Source: Trematomus loennbergii (lineage: Eukaryota > Chordata > Actinopteri > Perciformes > Nototheniidae). From it: a stretch of DNA of 64,000 nucleotides. Where the stretch lies: contig JAAOOA010000028.1 in assembly GCA_012861695.1 (NCBI GenBank), positions 13,680,173 through 13,744,172 on the forward strand. The letters are read 5' to 3'. The translations under genes and the position numbers were made by a program. Of the stretch, positions 22,901 to 34,000 are shown piece after piece; the stretch's first letter is position 1, and each line of letters begins with the position of its first letter. The notes below the pieces were generated by a model. That model was given only the letters and a program-made list of their open reading frames with translations, did no database searches and was not told where the DNA came from.

Positions 22901-25900
22901 AATGAGCATATTTTCCTGTCTTGTCCTTATACATCCAATGTGTGATTGTATAGGGAGGCTTTATTAAAAAAAGGGAACACTATTTATCCCAGCAAATTAA
23001 AATAGCATTGCGTGCGCATCTTCCACGTGTCTTACCCATGTTGAGCGTGACAGTGATGATGTTCAGAGACATAGTGGAGTCTGTGATGCTGCTGAATGAG
23101 GAAGACTGGATGGAAGAAAGGTGAAATTTGGGAAGAAAGAAAAATATGAGAAGAAGAATAAAAGTCACAACACTACAACACATTTTTATTTTAAACTTGT
23201 TTTTCCTCCAAGTGTGTTTTCTCACCCTGTCTATATTGGAGGCCTTGGGTTTCCGTCGGCGACGGCGATGTCGCCTCATTAGACGAGAGGAGCTCTGCTC
23301 AGTGGAGCTGCTAAACCTGAACACAAGAATAGAATACGGTATCTTTTAAAACACTATACAAATATATTAAGGGCTTTAATATGTGACTAAATATAAGCTT
23401 CATGACTAAATAACTGAATAAATGATACCATATAAATTCAGTTAAAAGTGTAACTCTAACTGAATTAAGCTAATAAAAAACAAAAACCTAGCACATCAAA
23501 TTGTGAATAAAAATACCTTTAAGGTAACATAAGCTTTTTTTCCTTATAGCGTATTCTTTCATTTAAATGGTCTAGTCTAAATATCGCATTAAAGCCTTAA
23601 GTTGCCTACATAATAAAAGCCCTTTAAAACACAGTTTCCATCATAAAGCTTGGCTTCCTAGGAGTCAGGACACTTCTTTAACTGTTTCTTAAAAAACAGC
23701 CTCCGACTTCATTTCGAAGTTATGACCTGAAACTTATACCAATAAAGCTGTAATCCAGATCGACAGGAAAAAACATCCGGGTAGATGCCTAAGGACTGAG
23801 AGCAGCAGAGTCTGTAAAGTGGGTTGCCAGGACTCCAGGAGGAGAACCTGGGGGGCTCACCACAAAAACCACCAGACAATTAGACTGTGCTAATCTCAGC
23901 CAAAACCCATCATCTGTAACTCCAGATGCATGCCTCGAGCCAAAAGGCCTTTTCCTCACTGGAAACTGCGCTCCTGAGACTTTTGAACATCTCCACAGAA
24001 CATCTGACCTGCTGGTTGCATCATCATCCTCCGAATCAAAACAGGAAGTAGACTCCAGCTCGCTGCTCATGAAGGACGAGCAGCTGTCGTACTCGGGTCC
24101 GCCGCGTCCCATCGAACGTGACGGGAAGCCGTTTTGCCTTCCACCTGCAGCGGGAGAGCGGAAAATATAGGTGTTTTGTTACGTTAATAAAAAGCCTTGA
24201 GTCAATCTGTCAGGAGTCAGAATCTACTCTTTGACTTATTACCTACCTTTTCTCAGTTAACAAAATGACTCTCTTCAATCCTTGCCTGTTACTGATAGAT
24301 AAATATCTAATGAATTCATGAAAGTCAAAGGTAAACTATTGTGACATTTTGAAATATTCTTTGCAGCTTATTCATAAGATCAACCGCAGAGCAGCATCAT
24401 GTTGAAACAACCAGCTTATATTTTAACCTAGTTAGTTGCAAAGGTTTAAGAGCTACTGTGGTTCATGTACAGCAATATTCTTTTTCTTTTTTAATCAAAC
24501 CTCTGCACAAGCCTTTCATGCCTACTCGTTTATAGAATATGTGATAGATGCAGGCTAGCTTTAAATGTGTGGCACCCATCAAATAAATATCTTTGCCTTG
24601 TTGTGAGATACATAGAGTACAATGACAAAAAGGAAAACCCTATGTGGCAAACATCTCTCTGACCTTGTTCGTTGGAGTGTTTTCGCCGCGGCCTCTCCCT
24701 CTCTCTCCGCTGCGACACCATGGAGCCGGTCTCCGTGTCGTTGTCCAAACTGTCCCGAGCGCTCGCTGCTTTCCCACTGCAGACAGAGACCGTGTTTAAA
24801 AGAGATAGAATTACACTGCATTTCCAAGTTAGTTAAGCTCATTCAGCCACTTAATGTTGAGAGTAAATGCTTCTTGTTATAATCACATTACAATCTGTGT
24901 TTACCATAAAGCCTTCTCTTGCTCAGTGTAGTTGAGGCTGCGCTCTGTTGTTGAACATTTGGCAGGAATTATGGTTTTTAAATTTGTATTGTTAGGCTAG
25001 TAAACGGGTTTCATCCCAAAAACATCTACCAGGATGTTAAAAACACCCTTAATAAACAGGCTTTTATATGAACTACCCTGACCAGCAGACTGTAAAAATG
25101 TAATCTGCTCTTAATTTGATCTCTGTTTTGTTGGTGTGGTTAGTCGTATCTGTGTATCTCATATTTGACCTTTTTTCTGTACCTTTTTTCATTTTTGCTG
25201 CTTTTGAGTTTCATTGTATTTGAAGCAAAACATATCAGTAAAGTTATTACCATTTATTTGTATCATCAGGTGTGGTATACACACACTTTTTTAACAAATG
25301 TGTTAAAGAACCAAAGCCTGGCAACACAAAGCCACAGAATGCAGATAACCTAATAATCTAAGCATTTGAGAAAAAGTAGATTTTATTTCCTCCTGAGCCG
25401 TCACAAGGTGTCATACATTTCCTATTCAGTTTGCTGTTTCCTCTCTCAGTGGTTATTAGGAGTCATTCAAGACACACGCAGTACAATGGCACGCACCCAC
25501 AGTCACACATTACAAAATAACTACACCAAAAGTATTTTCCGTATATACTGACTGATAAGAGGGTGGTCTCGAGTCTCGATGCCCCCGGTCCTCTCCAAAG
25601 GCGGTGCTGCCTCCGTGCTGTCGGCCACTGATCCTGCGTCTGTGTTGGCCCCGTCTCCAGAGACCAGCTGTCAACCAAGCAACCATAGTGGGGTCAGTCA
25701 GAGGAATGAGACAAACACTCAGACGAAAGTATTTACTGAAAGACACGGAGCAAGTGGGCAGCAGACCCCTGTCACAGCACTCCTGTGTTTACACTACTCT
25801 GTACTCAAGGCTGGGTGGTATATCCTGTTTTATTGTCACTGCCTTTAGGCTTGGCAGCAGAAAGGATTGTTATAGACTACAATGTCTCATTAAAAGAAAA

Positions 25901-28900
25901 AATCTATTTTTCTTGCTGAAAGAAAGAGTCTGTGCCAAGTCATTGTTTGTCTACCCGACAGAGTTGTCTAGGTCACCAAAGTGTGGGAAGAATGGATCTA
26001 TTGGGCCATTACTGTCTTTTCTTTTACTTTCAGCACTTTATAGTCAAAGTTATCACACAATATAGTTCTTTGACTTTCTGCAATAGATTTTTTGGAAACT
26101 TGGAGGTTGTCCATATTAGAAATAAAGCATGTACTTGCTTGATTTGCAAGAAAAACAAGCTTAAGAGCTAACAATTGTATAGTGGGAAACCAATATTAGC
26201 TTGATGTTTATGTCATAGTTGGGCTATTTATGACTATAATTCTCCACTGGTTTAACAACTACATTGCATCTGTTGTATAATGAGGAGCAAAACAGCTGTT
26301 GGGAATAGAGACCAGTGCAAATAATCTGGTTGTACTTTACACTATGGTTTATTAATTCAAATGTATCTTCATCTTCTGCATTAATACTTCATTAGGACTT
26401 TGGAAGTTAGAGAATTGTGAAAAGAGCCCAGGGTTTTTTTTCTCCAACCACAAGTCAAAAACTGAAATATATTTGTATACGTTTACTGTGTTTGTATAGG
26501 TTTAATGGTAGTTAACAGTACTACTGTCTGGTTAAGATGCAATAACAGACATTTTAAATAATATGGTGATAGACAAAATCTTGTTGCCAGCTGACATTAA
26601 TATAGAACCGAGCAGACTGAGGGTGCTGGCCTGTTGATGTGATGATAGCAAGCCAGGCCCCTCGGACCCCAGAGTACTATCAATCATGTCATTGAAACAA
26701 CAGATGAACACTGGAGACAAACAAATAGACACACTGCCACAAAGATAACGTTTCATTATAAATGGAACATTTCACCAAGCCGAGAGATAACAAACATATT
26801 CAAACACGCACGCACAAAAAGAGAAACGGGCTTTGAACCACAGCCAACCAAACCACTAAATCGAATGAAAACAACCACAATAAAAGGACGCATTAGAACA
26901 AGCACGATGGATTATGCACGCAAACAACCAGCAATAACACTTGGGTTCAACATGTCACACTGTTGATGACTCTAAAATAAAACCTATAATCATAACCACA
27001 CTGTAGTAAATTAACCAACTGCATGATACTTTCACATCAAGAAACAGAGCACTCTTTCTCTCAACTTTATTCTCCACACCCTGTGAGATTCAATCTTCTT
27101 GTTAGAGGACATGCAGTGAGGCTCTTTGTTACCGGGTATTTTCCTGCTATCCTGTGATTTCACTTGCTCTTAACCTAATTTCAATGTCGAGGGGAGAGGA
27201 AGGGAGCAAGAGATGTCTTGCGTTGTGGAGACAGGAAAATGTTGCCTCATTATAGAGCCCCTAAATGCATGCAAGTACATGTATGTGTGCGTGTGTCAGG
27301 ACTTAAAGGAAATTACTTTAAAACTATTGTAGCTTAGTTTCTGAAAACATGTAAAAAAACAAGAGGAGAGCAGAAGGGCAGGGTGTTTGAATGAGTCTGT
27401 TCCTCCGGGATCATTATGTGATAATGATATTATCGGGCAGATGCATAGGGCATCTCCCAGGAGACGGAGTATGATTGAGGTAACAGAGCAACAGATGGGA
27501 ATCATTGTTATACATGCACGCACACAAAGTCAGCCACTTTAACTCTCACATACAGTGAACACAGAAAATAAAATAGTTAACCAACCCAGAAAAAGACCCC
27601 ATGATTTATTTTGAACCTACCCATGACACCACACGTCCGTTAAAACAGGGCAGCTTAGCGTTGTCGTCGGATATTTCCTCCTTTACCACCCTGTAAAGAG
27701 AACAAAGCTTGGTTTCAGCAAACCTTAACAACACAAAAGCACTCTCAGGGCAATAAACATGAGGCTGGAGATGGGCAATGCTTCAGTCAGGATGCAAACA
27801 GGCAACTGAAACAACAAATGCAGATTTTATTAGTGCACTTACTACACTGTTGTTGCCAACTACCAGCGAGCGATAGAACATTTACTATAGAAAACATCCG
27901 TTCTGAATATTGTGTAATAAGGGTAGGTCAACAATTCAAGTTGTACTTTACAAATTCAAGCAAAGACGAACCTGCTCCTTGATGCTTTGTAGCTGGCATA
28001 TAAGAACATATTTAAGGGAGTCAAGAAAGCATAAAGGTAACCTTAATGAAAGCTTCCTTAGAGTTTGAAATCAACTTGTTTCAACCTTATATAGAAGGAC
28101 TGTATGTCTTTACATCAAAGGCTGTGTAAAAGGGAAAAGTTCTTGGCTCTGAAATTACAAGTCAAATAAAGATATATTTCCCTTGGCAAACACAGTTCTG
28201 CCTGTGTTTTTAAACCAGTTCCACTGAAGGAGTTTCCAGCAAACTTCAATCAATCTTCAGCATACTTTTGTGACAACTAGGAAGAATCTAAAACAAATGC
28301 ATTTATTTTATAGAGCATCAGACTGCTGGTGATGTTAAGATTAGCTATGCCTTTCTGAGAAGGAAGAGTGATGGTCAGTCAGGCTTTTGTCCTAGAGTCT
28401 GGGTAAATATGGATTCCAGTCTCTATTCCAGTCCAGCAGGTTGCTTAATCTATACCAGCTTTTGGTGAAAAGGTTTTACAGAATATACCTTCTTTCTTCA
28501 CAACATGAATAGCTGAGGTTCCTTTCAAAACATGCCTTTCTCACTTGCAAATGTTAAGAAGTTGTTGCCCCACCCTAGTTTGAGTTAAGCCAAAAACAAC
28601 TTTGGAAACCTGGCTGAAATGTTTTAAAAATAGTACATTTCTACCCCCATTTTAACTCTGTAGAAGGCACTGTCTGGAGGAACATAAAACGTCTGCTTTC
28701 CAGCCTTGTTTTAACACAAAAGAACATACTCATAAAGCTGCCAGGGTGATGAACAGGGCATTCCTGTGTCCAACTCTGCATTCCTCGGGCTAATAGACAA
28801 CAACAGCAGGGGCCTGCTGGGCTCACTGACTGAGACCGTTTACATTCTGACATTAGCCTGTTAGCACAAACCATACATTAGCCCCCAGCTGACAGTCAGT

Positions 28901-29443
28901 AACAGCTTATTGTCAGTGTTGTCAAATAACTCCTGTTCCCACTTTACATTAGACACGTTTGTGTGTCATTCGGGACTTTCCCTAGTGTTCGTGAAACTGA
29001 CAAATACCAAACTTGGTCAGAGAAATTCAAGGCACAAGACGCATAAGCTAGCCACACAGGCAATGTAAACAAACGGCGTCGGGACGCTGAACAGACCTGC
29101 TAACGCTGCTAGCAGCTAACAAAGGAACTGCAATGCACGTAGCTAATGATCCACAGTCAGGTAACCAGAAACTGGTGACAAGCCAGCTGGCAGAGGTATC
29201 ACGTAAACTAGCTGCGTTTACGTAGTTAACCCAAGCAGTTGTGCTGATTCAATGTTAAACACATAAACCCTTGAACAGTTACCCGAAGTCATCGTCCATA
29301 GATTTGAAGAAGAATTTGTAATTCGGTTTCTTGAGGACATTTTTGAAGTCTGCGAGAGTGACTTTGTCCGCCGGCACCGACAGTTTCACCAGATACGGTG
29401 TCTCCTGGTCGTCGAGGTGGTAGATAATTTTGGTCTCCCCCAT
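16977..29443 (-). CDS. dvl3: Segment polarity protein dishevelled homolog DVL-3
   Basis: Cytoplasmic scaffold that relays Frizzled signals to the beta-catenin and planar polarity branches of Wnt signalling. Fifteen coding exons are read: 29443-29283, 27690-27621, 25667-25553, 24776-24664, 24144-24009, 23316-23226, 23105-23036, 22834-22695, 22064-21988, 21855-21788, 21693-21544, 20132-20001, 19553-19386, 19290-19088 and 17334-16977. The DIX domain (residues about 1-82) opens [20 protein letters not shown]. An Arg/Lys-rich segment lies near 210-225. The PDZ domain (about 243-330) contains [20 protein letters not shown]. The DEP domain (about 415-495) contains [15 protein letters not shown]. The C-terminus is EFFVDVM, as in vertebrate DVL3. 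The corrected length is 684 aa, against 716 in human. Exons at 25553, 19088 and 16977 each lack one base relative to the conserved frame, and the uncorrected reading would stop early. Fish have dvl3a and dvl3b; the copy is not resolved. Confidence 0.96.
18196..18721. mobile_element. Probable non-autonomous DNA transposon (CAGGGTGTCC-type ends)
   Basis: The right end, read inward on the minus strand, begins CAGGGTGTCCGTGGGGTCTT and continues AAAAAGTATTAAAAG. The left end begins CAGGGTATATGCAGGAATCC and runs into repeated CTTTTAAGAC. These are diverged inverted ends enclosing about 526 bp, resembling a hAT-like MITE widespread in teleosts. I could not find a clean 8-bp target duplication, so the left border is uncertain. 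It lies in the dvl3 intron between the last two exons. Confidence 0.55.
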
Positions 29444-29960
29444 CTCGGACTGCGGCTAAGGCGAGGCAGGCAGGGTGCATCAAGCCGAGGGCCTGGCAGG
29501 CTCCCTCTCGGGCCCCGACTCCCCGTGGCGCTGGCGGCGGCTGTGCCCTAGTCCTCCCGGCTCTCCCTGGCTGACCGACTCGCTGCGTAGCCCTGGTTCT
29601 CTCGTTTTACGCCAGCTCGCTAACGTTGCGCCTGCTTTTCGATTCAAAAAAGCACCTTGCTCCTCCACAAATAGTCCTAACTCTGTCCGAGGATTGAATC
29701 GCGTAACTTCTCGTTTGTATTAAACTTCCAATGCGCTACTGAAAGCTTATAAATAACTGAAAACCAGTTTGAAAACGCAGTCAAGATAAACAATCTCTGA
29801 AGGGTTGGTTTTCTCTTCTTGCTAGCTGCCAAGCTCGGTACTTTGTTGCACACGAAACTGCAGGAAATCTTCCAAGCCCGTCTCGGAGGGGCGCCCTCCG
29901 CAGGAGAGGAGGAGAGTAACAGCTCTGGAGGCGATTCCTGCTGCAATGCATGAGTCAACA
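29444..29960 (-). promoter_or_regulatory. dvl3: dvl3 5' leader and promoter, CpG-rich
   Basis: The 500 bases upstream of the dvl3 ATG are clearly richer in CG dinucleotides than the flanks, with several GGCG and CCGCC-type tracts. No TATA box is evident, in keeping with a CpG-island promoter. The start site cannot be placed from sequence. The island stops near 29990. Confidence 0.5.
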
Positions 29961-30721
29961 GAGGCGGTCAGACAAGGGCACAGGGCTCCTGCAGCCGGGG
30001 GGGGGCATCCCTATCAGTGACAGTAAAGCATGTGATGTGGCGGAGTTATGTAACTCGGAGCTTTGCTAATATGACAGAAATGATGCAGAGAAAAAGTCGC
30101 TAGGCCCCAAACATTATAATTGTCTCTCTATATATATTTTCCTAGAATGCAGCGGAAAAAATAAATGGAAAATGTTTATTCCTTTTACGACTTGGGTTGT
30201 CCTCACAATCATAGCATTTCAGCAGTAACTGACATGAATAATGTAAATGTTCCCATTAATTTTAAGAAAGACTAATAAATAAAACATACAGGTGGAAAAC
30301 CTACACAAATAATACAACTATAATTGCCTATTTGTCAGTACAGACTTCCCAACGTAAGCAGGGTTCTTGTCAGCAGAAGTAACAGCTTTGTTGGTGTCTG
30401 GTTTAGTAATTTAAGTCTGATTGAGCAATTTTCTATCATATTTGGCACTAAGCTTATTTTCCCAATCAGTGATATTAAGCTTATAATGTATGAGTTATAT
30501 CAGAATCAACATGCAACCAATTATACAAGCTTGCCAATTCATCTTCCATTATTGTGTTCATATCTTATTAGATCTGGAAGATGCAACATTTATTCCCCTT
30601 CAATCACAAAGCCCTTTCAACAGGGGTTATCATTGAAATGATGAAACTGTAGTATCACTGTGTTTAAGCCTCTTATACAGAACACTCTTGAATCAAATGT
30701 GAATATGTACAGCGACCGCAG

Positions 30722-30727
30722 TTTATT
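30722..30727 (-). terminator. copb2: Candidate poly(A) signal of copb2
   Basis: TTTATT on the plus strand (AATAAA on the minus strand) lies 369 bases downstream of the copb2 stop codon. The 29990-30720 interval beyond it, up to the dvl3 promoter, has no recognisable gene. Confidence 0.55.
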
Positions 30728-31095
30728 GGACAAAATTAATTTTGAAATTACAGACAACACAAAGCCAAGAGTAAATACACCATATCTCTCAATGGAAAGT
30801 AAATGAAAGTTTTGTCAAAGAATCAATACATGGTGTACAAAATGGAGAGTCTGAAATAGATATGATGCATCTGTGTTTTGCTGAGAATTAAACATTACTG
30901 GTATCATCCTCCACATTATCATTATCAATATCATCATCATAACAATCTACTTAAATCCTGCCCCTGCAGTAGGACTTGACAATATAATATTTTTACGTAC
31001 AAATACAAAAAAGGGGGAAATGGAGTTTGGTCTCTTTCTTCTCTTCTTTTTAAATAAGCTCTGAATAGTGCTGGGCAGCAGAGTGGCGTCATGTT

Positions 31096-34000
31096 TTAGT
31101 CATCAAGAAAGTCATCATCGAGGTTAACGTCTGTGGTGTCGATGTCGTAGATCTCCATGTTGTCCAGGTCCTCTTCCAGCTCGTCAAGATTCTACATAAC
31201 GACACACACAAGAGACATTTCATAAGAATTCTTCGTCTCTTAAATGTTCCAGTTATTTATTTTTAATATGTCTTTGAATTTAAGATTTTATGTGAACCAA
31301 TTTAAAGGGTATTTTGTAGATGAAAAACTGCCTAAATCTTTTTTTTTTTAAATGCAAGAAGTACTAAATGGCATATCGTTTAAACTGCCATAAACAATAT
31401 TTGATTTACTATTATTAACTCTGATTAAGTATCAGTAACTATTGTATGAACAATACAAATCTTACTGAATATATTTTCCCATGGTGAGATACAAACATTA
31501 ACCAAAAGATAAAAAGAAAGGAAGAAAGACAAAAGAGACCAACCTCCTTTTGTGACTGTGATATTTCCTCCTTCTCTTCTTCTTCTTCTTCTTCTCTTCT
31601 TCTTCTCCTCCTCCTCTTCCTCCTCTTCTTTGTCAACTGCTGTAGGAGCAGCAGGTTCAGGCTGTGAAGACATCACAGCTGCTACTGCTGCAGCGACAGG
31701 AGCGGCTGCCACTGACTCCTCACTGTCCTGTGTCTGAGGCAAGAGTGAGTGGAATAAAGTTTGACTGAAAGTTTGAATATAGCTCATCTTTTCAAAAGAA
31801 ATGTTGAAACTTTTTGTAATTCCATTATTAATGATTACAAAAGGTAAAGATAAAGCATGTGAGGTCTGTTGCTAAAGGCTTTAACTGGTGTGTAATCAGG
31901 TTACTATTAAATAAAATATCACTCATAAGAAAATGTTGGATAAAGAAGACAAACCTTGGGGATTGCAGGAATGAAGGTTCCTTTGGGTTCGTATCCCTGA
32001 GCCTCCTCAAGAATATTCCTGTCTTCGTTGAGCTGAAAAATGTTGGAAGTTTTGTTAAAATACAAGAGAGATGATTGAGATACTTATTGAAACATTGCCT
32101 GCACACAACATATCTATTCCATTTGTCAACTTAAAACGTGTGCAACTCACTGTGACGAGAGGGAAATCCTTGGCAGGCCTAGTGGTGCCCAGGCAGGACT
32201 CTCTGAGGTAATGCTCAGCTGCAAAGGCTTCTCTCAGCCCGGGGAACAGATTCTCATACTCTGTGGGGTCGGCTAGGGACTCAGCCGCCTGTAATTAAGA
32301 TTTAATACAGTGTGTCAAGGTCAAAAATAAACATCTAGACATTCAAATACCTTTATTCTCTTTTCCTCTAAGAATCTATGATCCTGTCAATTTGATTACA
32401 ATGTTCCTACCCCTCAATTTGTCATCATCATTTCTTAAGTTCTTTATTGTATCAGTATTTTTCAAAATTCTGTGTAACAGAACTGACCTTCTGGTTGATC
32501 TTAGCCAGGTTCTCCCTCCACAATTTGACCACACGTGACACCTGACTGGGCAGGTAGGTGCGAGCCAGGAAAGCAGCTTCAGGCAGTCGGTTAGTCCTGA
32601 TCAGGAGCTCCAAACACTGATCCAGACTGTGGACAAAAGAGTAACACAGACACCATACATTTAACATCATGAATACATTTATTTCACCTAATTTCTCCAC
32701 CACTGTGAAATTGTTCTGGTACTTACTTCCCCTGCAGGAAGTAGGTCATGAAGGCCACATTGTTCTTGCCGTCCTTCTCTGCCCCCTCAGCCAGCTTGCC
32801 CACCATGGTGGCGTTACCGGAGGCGGTGGCGAGGAGCAGCAGGCCTCCGTAATCCTGGGCGTGGTGCAGGCACTCCTGGGCCAGGCCGAATTGGCACTTA
32901 CTGATAGCCAGCTCTGCTAACTGCTTCCACTTCTGCTCCGACTGCAGGGGTTACAATGACAAATATTAGAAATGCAGTGGGCAGAGAAGACGAAAATAAA
33001 ATTACAACAACTGCAAACTCTTGGGAGCCATTGTGAATGGTCAGTAATATTTTAGAAGCTGCGAAGATTTGACATGTTATAGAGTTGGCCTCAGTTTCAA
33101 AAGACAACAAGTATGCTCTTACCTCTGCCTCCACAGCCAGCTGGTAGGCAATCTTCAACTCTCCCAGCTGCAACGCCAGTTCAAACCTGTGCTCTGAGTC
33201 TGTGGACACAGCCAGCGCCTGCTGCTTGAAGCCCTGAAAAGACAAAGAAACAAACATCAGCATCCTACAAGCAAAAACTATACCTTTCTGGACAATACAC
33301 ACAAATCTATTTTTTGTTATCTAGAATTAGGGATGCTCCGATCGATCGGCTGCCAATCGATCAGGAGAGCCGATCACATGACGTAAAATACATGACACTT
33401 TTCTCTGTGCGCGGCAAAACAAGCTCGCCAAAATGGCTTCTGGCAGTATTTTAAGGTGTCAGAAAAATAAAATAAAATAGCGGTATGCAACGTGTGTGAA
33501 GCAGAAATCCTGCAGCTCCACCCGCTGTGACGGACCGGTGAGCGGAGCAGAACACACACTAAGTTAGACCTAACACACTTAGCTATTTTATCTACATCTG
33601 GAACAAGCTAAACTAGTTATAAATATATTATTCTTCACTGTCGGGTCGCTCATTACTGGATCAGTGAGCTGCATGAGACGATACTGACAGGCTGTCAGGA
33701 GAGGGAGAGAGGAAAAGAGAGCGCTTCCGCTCATTTCTCCCGTGTTATTATCCAAAGTTAATGTAAACTTGAATAATGTACTTCATTTGAATGTAATAAT
33801 TATGTTGGTTGTTGTTTGTGGGAGCGCATCATGTATTGAAAAATCTGAACTTTTCGATCCGTTACGATTATAAACTGAAGCAATATAAAAATGAGCCCCA
33901 TAACTGAGTTTTAAACATCACTTTAAATGGAAGATCCCCATAGCCCGCACCCACCCGATCTGATCGGCCCCAAAATTGTCGATCGGAGCATCCCTATTTA

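Noticed and set aside
25604..26065. 153-codon plus-strand frame
   Set aside because: It begins as the antisense of the dvl3 exon 25667-25553 and then runs through intron sequence; no family resemblance.
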